From positions 153 through 62,504 of the forward strand of contig DCUQ01000042.1 of NCBI GenBank assembly GCA_002327865.1: a DNA stretch of 62,352 bases, written 5' to 3'. The notes beneath the pieces are model-generated. The model made no database searches, had not been told where the DNA came from, and saw nothing but the letters and a program-made list of their open reading frames with translations. Each line of letters starts with the position of its first letter. Position 1 is the stretch's first letter. The translations under genes were made by a program, and so were the position numbers. The stretch comes from Syntrophaceae bacterium UBA2210 (GTDB lineage: Bacteria; Desulfobacterota; Syntrophia; Syntrophales; UBA2210). Positions 53,236 through 61,748 of the stretch are shown in pieces.

Positions 53236-54234
53236 ATGAAAAAAAACATTATTGGGCTGGTGCACAATGTGCCCCGGGCGACATCGTACGCCTTCTCCGC
53301 GGCATCTTCGGATGTAATGGTTCAGGTTTGCGCGATCGAGGAAGCCTTGAGCAATCTCGGATATCCGTCCAGACGCATCCCTTTTACCAGAGATATCGAT
53401 CTGTTTCTTACCGAATTCAGAAAAGAACCGGTCGATATGGTCTTTAACCTCTGCGAAACCGTCGACGAAAATCCGATGTTTTCAGGACACGCAGCCGCCG
53501 TGTTTGAACTTCTCGGTGTGCCCTTCACCGGTTCTTCCTCTATGGGGATTACCTGTACGATGGATAAGGTGATGACGAAGCGTGTATTGAAGGCATGCGG
53601 GATACGAACCCCCAAGTATTTGATATACGAAGGATCTTCGCATTTCAATGCTGCTTACCTTACATTTCCGGTCATAGTAAAACCGAGGTTCGAGGATGCA
53701 AGCATCGGAATCGACCAGGAATCGGTATTCGAAAGCGAAATATCATTGAAAAAGGGGTTAGGATCGTTTTATGAACGGTTCGGTTCCCTGCTTGTCGAAG
53801 AATATGTCAATGGGAGAGAATTCAACGTCTCCCTCTTCGGTTATCCCCCGGTCAACGTAATGCCTGTTGCGGAGATAGATTTTTCTGCTTTTCCTGCCGG
53901 AATCCATCATATTGTCGGATACCGGGCGAAGTGGGATGAGTCGTCCCTCGAATATCGCAACACCGTCAGAAGATTTCCGGAAAACCTGTCTGTCCCGTTG
54001 CGCCAGTCACTCGAAAAGATCGCCCGTGAGTGTTTTCATATTTTCATGCTCAGGGATTATGTAAGGGTTGACATCAGGACAGACAGCAACGAAATTCCGT
54101 ATGTTATTGAAATCAATGCCAATCCATGTATCAGCCCGGATGCGGGATTTGTGGCTTCTCTTGCGCATGCCGGAATAGATTATAAGGAGATGATACGGCA
54201 GTTCATAACATTCATGTCACTCCGTTCGCGTTAA
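53236..54234 (+). CDS. ATP-grasp ligase, D-Ala-D-Ala ligase-like (2)
   Basis: 332 residues. DMVFNLCETVDENPMFSGHAAAVFELLGVPFTGSS is the N-terminal signature of the group. The ATP-grasp part has PVIVKPRFEDASIGI, LLVEEYVNGREFNVSLFG and the metal site YVRVDIR...PYVIEINANPCISPDAGF. The loop differs from ligase 1 (ETVDENP against EGLRGYG), so a different substrate is likely. One base separates it from the acetyltransferase gene. Confidence 0.88.
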   Translation: MKKNIIGLVHNVPRATSYAFSAASSDVMVQVCAIEEALSNLGYPSRRIPFTRDIDLFLTEFRKEPVDMVFNLCETVDENPMFSGHAAAVFELLGVPFTGSSSMGITCTMDKVMTKRVLKACGIRTPKYLIYEGSSHFNAAYLTFPVIVKPRFEDASIGIDQESVFESEISLKKGLGSFYERFGSLLVEEYVNGREFNVSLFGYPPVNVMPVAEIDFSAFPAGIHHIVGYRAKWDESSLEYRNTVRRFPENLSVPLRQSLEKIARECFHIFMLRDYVRVDIRTDSNEIPYVIEINANPCISPDAGFVASLAHAGIDYKEMIRQFITFMSLRSR

Positions 54235-54235
54235 T

Positions 54236-54715
54236 ATGATAGCACCTATAGCAAATCACGACAGAGAAAAAATATCAGAGATCCTGAATAATACCGGCGT
54301 GTTTAATACGCAAGAGATAACTGTTGCGATGGAAATGGTCGATGAAGCGCTGGCAAAAAATAACGGGGGAGATTGCCCTGTCTTCTGCTGCCATGACGAT
54401 GAAAATCGATTTGTGGGCTATATTTGTTTCGGGGCGGTACCAATGACGGATTTCGCATATGATCTCTACTGGATAGTAGTCGATAAAAATGCCAGAAGGA
54501 AAGGCGCAGCGACGGAACTTGTACGGTTCATGGAGAAAAGAATCGCCGAACTTGGTGGCGAAAAAATCTATGTCGACACCTCGAGCACATCTCCATACGA
54601 GGCGGCACGGGCGTTTTATAAAAGACAGGGATATTCTGCCGTATGCGTTCTTGACGATTTTTACCGTAAGGGAGACAACAAGATAATCTTCATGAAAGAC
54701 ATTACGATAAAGTAA
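54236..54715 (+). CDS. GNAT-family N-acetyltransferase
   Basis: 159 residues. The CoA-binding strand-loop is DLYWIVVDKNARRKGAATELVRFME, with the R/K-x-x-G-x-A/G pattern RRKGAA, and the last part AARAFYKRQGYSAV is usual for the family. It starts one base after the second ligase and so belongs to the same operon. It may acetylate the beta-lysine-derived product, in analogy with beta-lysine acetyltransferase (AblB), which is longer and only distantly related. Confidence 0.85.
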   Translation: MIAPIANHDREKISEILNNTGVFNTQEITVAMEMVDEALAKNNGGDCPVFCCHDDENRFVGYICFGAVPMTDFAYDLYWIVVDKNARRKGAATELVRFMEKRIAELGGEKIYVDTSSTSPYEAARAFYKRQGYSAVCVLDDFYRKGDNKIIFMKDITIK

Positions 54716-54914
54716 AAAAAGTTACTGACCGTGTATCTTGCCAAAAACGGTAAAGAAAAGTACTACATTACCCCTCTCCTCTTTGACCGGCACATTGCGA
54801 AAACGGGAGCCTGTGTCAGATAAAATCCTTGATTTATCGGTTCATTGTGCTACGTTTCAAGCCTGGTTACAAAAAACATGGTAAACCGCATTCAGGAGCA
54901 TATGAGGTGGGAAC

Positions 54915-55418
54915 ATGTCCGTGCTTAAAAAAACGGTCGCAGGTATTTTGATAGTTCTGATGGTTATGCTCCCGGGGTGTTCAAGCGATGAAGCCGTCGG
55001 CCCCGAGAAAAAGAATACGGTCGTCTCCATTGATGCAGCAGGGATTCAATCGCTGATAAAGAATCAGGATTGCCCTCTTATGCTGGTCGCCATGGCTGCA
55101 TGGTGCGCCCCCTGCCGTGAAGAATTGCCCATTTTGCAAAAAATGCACGAGAAGTACAAAGAAGACGGTCTGCGTGTGGTAGGTATAAGCCTCGATATAG
55201 GGGGACCTTCGGCAATTCAGCCACTGGTAGATCAGATGGGATTGGAATTTCCTGTGTACTGGGGCGGCGAAAAAGTCGCGGCGGAATACCGGATCTCAGC
55301 TATTCCCCTCACCCTTTTTGTCGGAAACGGGAAGCTCATCGAAACAATTACCGGGCGGCGAAGTGAAACTTTCATTGAAGAAAAAATCATATCGCTTCTC
55401 AAAGAGTGTAAAAAATAG
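54915..55418 (+). CDS. TlpA-like thioredoxin-fold lipoprotein
   Basis: 167 residues. Signal peptide with lipobox MLPGC (Cys22), then a TlpA/ResA-type thioredoxin fold with WCAPC (C64, C67) and the cis-Pro in SAIPLTLF. It reduces or exchanges disulfides at the outer face of a membrane. It is separated by 199 bases from the acetyltransferase gene and starts a redox module with the next two genes. Confidence 0.92.
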   Translation: MSVLKKTVAGILIVLMVMLPGCSSDEAVGPEKKNTVVSIDAAGIQSLIKNQDCPLMLVAMAAWCAPCREELPILQKMHEKYKEDGLRVVGISLDIGGPSAIQPLVDQMGLEFPVYWGGEKVAAEYRISAIPLTLFVGNGKLIETITGRRSETFIEEKIISLLKECKK

Positions 55419-55422
55419 AACA

Positions 55423-55446
55423 CTGTAAAACAGTAATGTTTTACAG
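55423..55446. terminator. Hairpin between the TlpA-like gene and the CxxC peptide
   Basis: CTGTAAAAC (55423-55431) and GTTTTACAG (55438-55446) form a nine-base stem with a six-base loop. It lies just after the TlpA-like stop. There is no T-run, so it may set the relative levels or stability of the two messages rather than end transcription. Confidence 0.45.
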
Positions 55447-55462
55447 CGGGGAAGGAAACCTT

Positions 55463-55603
55463 ATGCGTAATGCAAGAAAAAGCGGTTTTCTATTGCTCCT
55501 TCTATTCCTTATTCTCTTCATCATCGGCATAAATACAGGTGAAGCGGCGGCTGTCTGGGAAAAAGCGATAACTGTCTGTCTGAGCTGCATAGGTATCGGG
55601 TGA
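55463..55603 (+). CDS. Small membrane peptide with CxxC motif
   Basis: 46 residues; easily missed. A hydrophobic segment (about 9-22), then EAAAVWEKAITVCLSCIGIG with CxxC at the end (C39 and C42). This matches the CD1871A-type CxxC small proteins that accompany TlpA-like and Fe-S membrane proteins. Its stop shares bases with the start of the next gene (TGATG), and GGGAAGGAAA lies before the ATG. The likely role is a redox relay or metal site in the membrane module. Confidence 0.85.
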   Translation: MRNARKSGFLLLLLFLILFIIGINTGEAAAVWEKAITVCLSCIGIG

Positions 55604-56490
55604 TGTGGGGGTTACGGCATTGGTTACAATCCGCCGCAACGGCGCTCAGCAACGCTTACCTTCTCTTTCCTTTTACGCGGAACATCTATCAGGGAAAACT
55701 TAAGTCGATCTGCGTTCCCGGGTTGAATTGTTACTCCTGTCCCGCGGCGACCGGCGCATGCCCCCTGGGCTCTCTCCAGACTATCTTTGCCAGTATCAGA
55801 CCGGCCCTGAAATCGGGAACCGTGCATGCAGGATTTTATATTCTTGGGATGCTTGGAATCACCGGAAGTCTGGTCGGCCGTATGCCATGCGCCTGGGTAT
55901 GCCCCTTCGGTTTTCTCCAGGAAATGCTCCACAAGATTCCCTCGCGCGAAATAGAGATCCCTCGCTGGATGACCTATATCAAGTACGTGTTTCTGGTTTT
56001 CTTCGTTATTCTGCTCCCTCTCATGGTTATCGACGAATTCGGTTACGGGATTACCTGGTTCTGCAAGTACGTATGTCCGGCAGGAACACTCGAAGCGGGA
56101 ATACCCATGCTCATTCTGCAGCCACAGCTACGAGAGCTTGCCGGGTGGCTCTATGTTAATAAAATCATCGTCCTGGTATTATTCCTTGCGATAGTGGTCT
56201 TTATACGCCGGCCTTTCTGCCGGATCGTCTGTCCGCTGGGCGCCATCTATTCTCTCTTCAATAAGGTGAGCATATTCAGGATGGTTCATCATCCTGATAA
56301 ATGCGTTTTGTGCAAGGAATGCTACATGGGATGTCCTATGGGTGTGAAGTTTTACGAAGGCGCAAACCAGCCCGATTGTATCCGTTGCCTGAAGTGCATG
56401 CAGGAATCGTGTAAATACGGTGCCATCTCTTACGAGGTTGCCGGCTTGCCCCTTATAAAAAAACGGGCGGAGGAAAAGCTGTCACTTTGA
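55603..56490 (+). CDS. Membrane polyferredoxin (NapH/CcoG-like 4Fe-4S protein)
   Basis: 295 residues. Cysteine sets with membrane segments between: C37, C43, C46 and C53, then CAWVCPFG, CKYVCPAG and CRIVCPLG, and two classic 4Fe-4S motifs near the end, CVLCKECYMGCP and CIRCLKCMQESC. About four to five membrane segments. Such proteins pass electrons from quinol or ferredoxin across the membrane. With the TlpA-like lipoprotein and the CxxC peptide it may deliver electrons to periplasmic thiols. The GTG at 55600 is an alternative start. Confidence 0.88.
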   Translation: MWGLRHWLQSAATALSNAYLLFPFTRNIYQGKLKSICVPGLNCYSCPAATGACPLGSLQTIFASIRPALKSGTVHAGFYILGMLGITGSLVGRMPCAWVCPFGFLQEMLHKIPSREIEIPRWMTYIKYVFLVFFVILLPLMVIDEFGYGITWFCKYVCPAGTLEAGIPMLILQPQLRELAGWLYVNKIIVLVLFLAIVVFIRRPFCRIVCPLGAIYSLFNKVSIFRMVHHPDKCVLCKECYMGCPMGVKFYEGANQPDCIRCLKCMQESCKYGAISYEVAGLPLIKKRAEEKLSL

Positions 56491-56510
56491 TAAATTAAGG
56501 ATTTTTATCA
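56488..56510. terminator. Weak hairpin after the polyferredoxin gene
   Basis: TGATAAA and TTTATCA, seven-base arms with a nine-base loop, overlapping the stop codon and followed by TTTCTCTTTT. The gene on the other side of the gap converges. Confidence 0.4.
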
Positions 56511-56546
56511 TTTCTCTTTTCACTCAAATATATTCTCAATGTAGTA

Positions 56547-57680
56547 CTATTCGAGCGATTTTTTGAACCGCAGTACGCTTACCGTCAACATGATGATGCC
56601 GATTACCAGCATCGCCGTCATCTCCGGCCATAGAACTTCCAGTCCGACCCCTTTGAGATAGATGCTCCGAAGGACAGTCTGGTAATACCTAAGCGGATTC
56701 CCGTATGTCAGGATTTGCAGAAATTCCGGCATGCTGCTGATAGGAGAGCCGAATCCTGAAAACACTATCGCCGGCATGATGAAGAAAAACGAGGTAACCA
56801 TCGCCTGTTGCTGCGTCATCGAGATCGTCGAGATGAACAGTGCGATACCAAGAACGCACAACAGAAACAGTACCGTGCTCAGCGCTAAGACCGCAATGCT
56901 CCCCCGCAGAGGCACTTTGAACCATAGAGTTCCGACCATGGATATCAACATCGCATCGAACAAGCCGATAAGGAAAAAGGGTGCCGTTTTACCAAGGATA
57001 AACTCCGTCCGTCTTATGGGCGTTACCATTATCTGTTCCAGCGTGCCGATTTCCCGTTCTCTCACGATGGCAAAAGCCGTCAACGTCATAATCATGATAA
57101 GCACCAGGTTGCCGATGACCCCCGGCACGAAGAACCATTGGCTCGACATGTCGGTATTGTACCAGGGACGCCTGTCCAGAACGATCTTCGGCATATGCGC
57201 GATGATGAAAGGCGATGTTCGCTGCAGTGATTCAAGCTGGTAATCCCTGGCGAAATTACCTGTTACTTCATTAACATAGCCCAGACCCATCAGCGCGGTA
57301 TTCGAGTTGGCGCTGTCCACGATCAGCTGGACATGGGCGGTTTGGCCTTTCCGTATATCCTGCGCGAAACCCGCGTTTATCTGGATGGCCATCGTCACAT
57401 CCCCGCGGTCTATTGCTTCCGGAATCTGGTTGCGGTCTGTAAGGCATTTACGGATATCGAAGTAGCGGCTGGATTGAAAGCGGGAGATCAAGTCCCTGCT
57501 GACCTGGCTGTTATCGTAATCCACGATTGCCGTCGGAACATGCCTGATTTCCAGTGTCGCCGCATAACCGAAAATCACCATCTGGACAATGGGCGGAACT
57601 ATCAGTAAAATCCGTGCCCGTTTATCACGGAAAACCTGAATAAACTCCTTTATCAGCATATGGCGTAACCGGCCGATCAT
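56547..57680 (-). CDS. ABC-2-type permease (second)
   Basis: 377 residues. One N-terminal membrane segment (RARILLIVPPIVQMVIFGYAAT), a large periplasmic domain (about 45-175), then five C-terminal segments, with the EREIGTLEQIMVTPIRRTEFILGK signature of the ABC-2 family. Related to YhhJ/YbhR. It lies 11 bases downstream of a sister permease of the same length. Confidence 0.92.
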   Translation of the reverse strand: MIGRLRHMLIKEFIQVFRDKRARILLIVPPIVQMVIFGYAATLEIRHVPTAIVDYDNSQVSRDLISRFQSSRYFDIRKCLTDRNQIPEAIDRGDVTMAIQINAGFAQDIRKGQTAHVQLIVDSANSNTALMGLGYVNEVTGNFARDYQLESLQRTSPFIIAHMPKIVLDRRPWYNTDMSSQWFFVPGVIGNLVLIMIMTLTAFAIVREREIGTLEQIMVTPIRRTEFILGKTAPFFLIGLFDAMLISMVGTLWFKVPLRGSIAVLALSTVLFLLCVLGIALFISTISMTQQQAMVTSFFFIMPAIVFSGFGSPISSMPEFLQILTYGNPLRYYQTVLRSIYLKGVGLEVLWPEMTAMLVIGIIMLTVSVLRFKKSLE

Positions 57681-57691
57681 TTCATGCCTCT

Positions 57692-58825
57692 TTAATCCAG
57701 TCTCTTCTTAAACGCCCGGGTCGCAACGAATGCGAGAAGGAACGTGAGTATTGCCAATCCTAGCAGATTCTGCCACATCAGTGTGATTGAGGCACCCTTA
57801 AGAAAGATATTTCTGAGAACCTCCATATAATACCTGGCAGGAACAATGTACGTTATGACCTGGACGACCGGGGGCATCTGGTCGATGGGAAAGATGAATC
57901 CCGAAAGCAGAAACGAAGGCAGGAAGGTAGCGATGAGCGAAATCTGGCTTGCCGCAAGTTGAGCCTTGGCGACTACCGAAAAGAAATAACCCATCGAAAG
58001 TACAACCGTGAGAAACATGATCGAACTGAGAAAAAACAGCCAGAGATGGCCCCGGAACGGTACTCCGAACCACCATACTCCCACAGCCGCACAGATACAG
58101 GTATCAAGCAGGCCTATTGCAATGTAAGGTGTTAATTTGCCGAGCATTATCTCCATGGGCGTAACCGGGGTCGAGATGAGCTGCTCCATGGTGCCACGTT
58201 CCCATTCACGGGCGATGGTTAATGAGGTCAGAAACGTGCCGACGACCGCCATTACCAGTGCAACCACCCCCGGAACGATGGTTGACATGCTTTCGAGACT
58301 TTCGTTAAACCAGGTTCTTGAATCGACGCTGATAGCAGGTTGAATATTGGTGTATCCCTGTCGTTGCAACCACTGCATCTGAATCTGCCGGGCATAGGAT
58401 TGAACGATTGCCTGGCTGTAACTCATGCCGAGATTGGCGCTGTTGCTGTCCGTACCGTCGAAAATGGCCTGTATACTTACCGTCTCGCCGGAATACAGCC
58501 TGCTGGAAAAATCATGGGGGATCACAATGCCGATCTGGCATTTTCCGCTGTCGATCGCCTTGACCAGTTCCCCGTAGTTGCCGACGATTTTGACTACCCT
58601 GAAATAGACGGACGACTGGAAGCGTTTAAGGAAATCCTGACTCCTCTGGCTTCCTTCCATATCATACGCGTACATCGGGATGTGCTTTGTGTCGAAGCTT
58701 ACCCCGTAGCCGAACGCCAGCATCATTACCAGAGGCATGGCTATAACTATCGCGATGCTTCGCGCATCACGCATTATCTGGATAACCTCTTTCCCGGCCA
58801 TCGCCAGTAAACGATTCAGGTTCAT
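57692..58825 (-). CDS. ABC-2-type permease (first)
   Basis: 377 residues with the same layout as its sister: DARSIAIVIAMPLVMMLAFGYGVS, a periplasmic domain, and EWERGTMEQLISTPVTPMEIMLGK before the last membrane segments. The two should form the heterodimeric channel. It overlaps the ATPase gene by four bases. Confidence 0.92.
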   Translation of the reverse strand: MNLNRLLAMAGKEVIQIMRDARSIAIVIAMPLVMMLAFGYGVSFDTKHIPMYAYDMEGSQRSQDFLKRFQSSVYFRVVKIVGNYGELVKAIDSGKCQIGIVIPHDFSSRLYSGETVSIQAIFDGTDSNSANLGMSYSQAIVQSYARQIQMQWLQRQGYTNIQPAISVDSRTWFNESLESMSTIVPGVVALVMAVVGTFLTSLTIAREWERGTMEQLISTPVTPMEIMLGKLTPYIAIGLLDTCICAAVGVWWFGVPFRGHLWLFFLSSIMFLTVVLSMGYFFSVVAKAQLAASQISLIATFLPSFLLSGFIFPIDQMPPVVQVITYIVPARYYMEVLRNIFLKGASITLMWQNLLGLAILTFLLAFVATRAFKKRLD

Positions 58826-59772
58826 TGGGTCGATTTCTCCGTGCGAACGGTCGTCAGAGACACAAACACGTCCTCCAGGCTCGGGCGAATCGACTCGATT
58901 CCGGACACGGTTATACCGTGTTGTGTCAGAAAACCGTTCACCCTGTTTATCGCCTCGGAAGCATCGGGCACCACCAAATGGAGCGCATTACCAAATATTG
59001 CGGCATCGTCGATGCCCGGAGCATCCTGAAGCAGTTCGAGCGCCTTGCCGACCTCATCGCACTCGACCAGCAGCAGATCGCCCGTCATGTGTTTCTGTTT
59101 GAGTTCCAGGGGAGAACCGGAGGCGACGATTTTTCCCTTATTGATGAGAACCAGGCGGTTGCAGTACTCTGCCTCGTCCATATAGTGGGTCGTCACGAAA
59201 ACGGTCACTCCTTCCGCGGCCATCCCGTTAATCAATTCCCAGAACTGCCTTCGCGATATAGGGTCGACTCCCGAGGTCGGTTCATCCAGAAACACTATCG
59301 GAGGACGATGCAGTACGGCACAGCCCAGCGCCAGGCGCTGTTTCCATCCCGTCGCCAACGTTCCCGCGAAGGAATCTTCGCGTCCCCGCAGACCTGCCAT
59401 ATCGATAGCCCAGTCGAGCCTGCTTTTGAGTTCCGTCTTGTTTACGCCGTACATACCGGCGAAGAAACGCAGGTTTTCGTCAACGCTCAGGTCGTTGTAG
59501 AGAGAGAACTTCTGTGACATGTATCCGATATTCTGCCTGACCTGTTCCGGTTCTTTGGCCACATCCAGACCCGAAACCAGGGCTTTGCCGGAAGTGGGCC
59601 GAAGCAACCCGCACAGCATGCGAATCGTTGTCGATTTTCCGGCTCCGTTCGGCCCCAGAAAACCGAATATTTCTCCCTTGCGGGCTTCCAGGCTGATAGC
59701 GTCGACCGCCACGAAATCGCCGAATTTCTTCACCAGGTCGGTGACCACAACCGAAGGAGAATTACCGTTCAT
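58822..59772 (-). CDS. ABC transporter ATPase (second)
   Basis: 316 residues. Walker A GPNGAGKST and Walker B IVFLDEPTSGVDP are intact, but the signature reads LATGWKQRLAL, a variant LSGGQ as in the second half of the YbhF-type ATPases. In those proteins the two ATPase domains are fused; here they are separate genes overlapping by four bases. Confidence 0.92.
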   Translation of the reverse strand: MNGNSPSVVVTDLVKKFGDFVAVDAISLEARKGEIFGFLGPNGAGKSTTIRMLCGLLRPTSGKALVSGLDVAKEPEQVRQNIGYMSQKFSLYNDLSVDENLRFFAGMYGVNKTELKSRLDWAIDMAGLRGREDSFAGTLATGWKQRLALGCAVLHRPPIVFLDEPTSGVDPISRRQFWELINGMAAEGVTVFVTTHYMDEAEYCNRLVLINKGKIVASGSPLELKQKHMTGDLLLVECDEVGKALELLQDAPGIDDAAIFGNALHLVVPDASEAINRVNGFLTQHGITVSGIESIRPSLEDVFVSLTTVRTEKSTQ

Positions 59773-60716
59773 TTACCCGCACCTTTCATGTCTCCACTGA
59801 CCGCTTCGAAAAACAGATCCTCTACAGTCGGCGCAACCTGTTCGATAGACTCGAACGGCAACCCGGAAGCGATTATGATTTCCTTCAGTTCCGGGATCAT
59901 TCTCGATGCCTCGCTGACCACCAGGTGCAGCCCGTCACCGACCACCATGATGCTTGAAACACCGTCATGCCCTTTCAGCAATTCGCCGATTTCCCTAGGT
60001 TTGTCTGTTATGACGGAAAGAACGGCGCCGGGAAGGTTGTGTTTCAACCGGGCCGGGGTGTCGCAGAAAAGCATGCGTCCCTCGTGAATAAGGGCGATCC
60101 TGCCGCAGCGCTCCGCCTCGTCGAGATAGGATGTCGTTACGAGTATGGCTACGCCCCGGTCGAGCAGGGAGTACAGGATACGCCAGAAATCACGCCTGGA
60201 AACCGGATCTACGCCGTTCGTCGGTTCGTCCAGGAGAATGACCTCCGGGGTATGAATAAGGGCGCATACAAGTCCGAGCTTCTGCTTCATGCCCCCCGAC
60301 AATTTGCCCGCCGGCCTGTCCCTGAATTCGCTCATTCCCGCCGCGTCGAGCAACCGGGAGGCACGCTCATCCCTGTCAGCCGCTTTGACCCCGAAGATCT
60401 TCGCGTAGAACCGGATATTTTCGTCAATGGTCAACTCCTCGTAAAGCCCGAAGCGCTGAGGCATGTAACTGAGCCGGTGTTTGGCCGATTCCGGAGAAGA
60501 TACGATATCAAAACCGGCAATTGTCGCCCCGCCGGAATCCGGTACCATAACCCCCGCCAGCATGCGCATTGTTGTCGTCTTGCCGGCGCCGTCAGGGCCG
60601 ACCAGACCGAAGATCTCTCCCCTCCCGACCGAGAAACTGAGATGATCGACGGCAAGCACGCCGGAAAACGACTTGGTCAGCCCTTGAGCTTCTATGACGT
60701 TGGATTCCCCGTTCAT
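59769..60716 (-). CDS. ABC transporter ATPase (first)
   Basis: 315 residues. Walker A GPDGAGKTT (40-48), signature LSGGMKQKLGL and Walker B VILLDEPTNGVDP. It corresponds to the first half of YbhF-type ATPases. It lies one base downstream of the HlyD gene and overlaps the next ATPase gene as ATGA. Confidence 0.93.
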   Translation of the reverse strand: MNGESNVIEAQGLTKSFSGVLAVDHLSFSVGRGEIFGLVGPDGAGKTTTMRMLAGVMVPDSGGATIAGFDIVSSPESAKHRLSYMPQRFGLYEELTIDENIRFYAKIFGVKAADRDERASRLLDAAGMSEFRDRPAGKLSGGMKQKLGLVCALIHTPEVILLDEPTNGVDPVSRRDFWRILYSLLDRGVAILVTTSYLDEAERCGRIALIHEGRMLFCDTPARLKHNLPGAVLSVITDKPREIGELLKGHDGVSSIMVVGDGLHLVVSEASRMIPELKEIIIASGLPFESIEQVAPTVEDLFFEAVSGDMKGAGK

Positions 60717-60717
60717 C

Positions 60718-61716
60718 TTATTTTCCAGCTGTTTTATCGATATAAGCGTCCGCGGGCATTCCGGGCTTCAGTTCATGAGTGGAGTTATCCAGGTCGATTT
60801 TTACCCTGTATACGAGCGTGACCCGTTCTTTATGGGTTTCGACACTCTTGGGAGTAAATTCGGCTTTTGACGAGATAAAGGATACCCTTCCCTTGTACGC
60901 TTTGCCGGGAAATGTATCGCTCTTGATTTCAGCGGGTTGTCCCAGTTTGACTTTGCCCAGGTCGGTCTCGCTTATGTACCCGCGGAGCCAGAGATTATCG
61001 AGGTCGGCAATGGTTACGACCGGAGTCCCCGGAGCCATGATTTCACCGATTTCGGCATGCCTCACCAGAACTACACCCGATAACGGCGCGAGCAGGGCCG
61101 TATAACCGAGGCGGATTTTTGAAAGTTCGAGCGCCTGGCGCGCCGCATTGACATTGGCCCGGTTGACGGCGATCTGCTCTTTGCGAACTCCCTCATTTAC
61201 CATGTCGAGGTTTTCCCTGGCCTTTTCGTACATCGCCCGGGCACGTTTCAGATTCGCGGCGTAGCTGTCCCTTACCTGGGCGGACACCTCGTCTTTCTCG
61301 AAAAGAGCCTGGTATCTTTCGAAATCAGCTTTACTAAGCTCGAGAGTGGCCCGGGCATCCACTACGGCCTGTTCCGCCGATCTCTTCTCCTGGACCCGGC
61401 TGCCGGACAGCGACAGCTCTAATTCCGCCTTCCGGCTGTTAAGCACGGCTTCGTCAATATCCACCTGTTGCCGGTAATCGCTCTGGTCGAGCCTGGCGAT
61501 CAGATCACCGGTTTCTACCGGTTGTCCTTCCTCGACCGGCAACTCGACCACCCTGCCCTGCACCTTGAATCCCACCAAGCTCTCATGGGCCTCGATGTTT
61601 CCGGATATCTTCAGTACCGTGCCGTTCTCATGGTTTTTCTTGTTAAGATAGTAATAGGTCGATGCGCCGGCCACTGCAGCGGCGAGCAGAATAATGAGCA
61701 CTATTTTCTTCTTCAT
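60718..61716 (-). CDS. HlyD-type periplasmic adaptor
   Basis: 332 residues. One N-terminal membrane segment (about 4-24), then a biotinyl-lipoyl-like half (GNIEAHESLVGFKVQGRVVELPVEEGQPVETGDLIARLD), a long coiled coil (about 85-195), and the beta-barrel half (APLSGVVLVRHAEIGEIMAPGTPVVTIADLDNLWLRGYI). It links the ABC-2 exporter to TolC. Confidence 0.92.
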   Translation of the reverse strand: MKKKIVLIILLAAAVAGASTYYYLNKKNHENGTVLKISGNIEAHESLVGFKVQGRVVELPVEEGQPVETGDLIARLDQSDYRQQVDIDEAVLNSRKAELELSLSGSRVQEKRSAEQAVVDARATLELSKADFERYQALFEKDEVSAQVRDSYAANLKRARAMYEKARENLDMVNEGVRKEQIAVNRANVNAARQALELSKIRLGYTALLAPLSGVVLVRHAEIGEIMAPGTPVVTIADLDNLWLRGYISETDLGKVKLGQPAEIKSDTFPGKAYKGRVSFISSKAEFTPKSVETHKERVTLVYRVKIDLDNSTHELKPGMPADAYIDKTAGK

Positions 61717-61748
61717 GTATGTAGACCTCTCAAGTTACCGATGATGAT

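Noticed and set aside
52234..54234. Housekeeping D-Ala-D-Ala ligase or vancomycin-resistance ligase
   Set aside because: No mur, fts or van genes are adjacent, and two divergent copies lie in tandem behind an aminomutase.
54789..54798. GGCACATTGC before the TlpA-like gene as a sigma-54 promoter
   Set aside because: GGCAC and TTGC are only one base apart, far too close.
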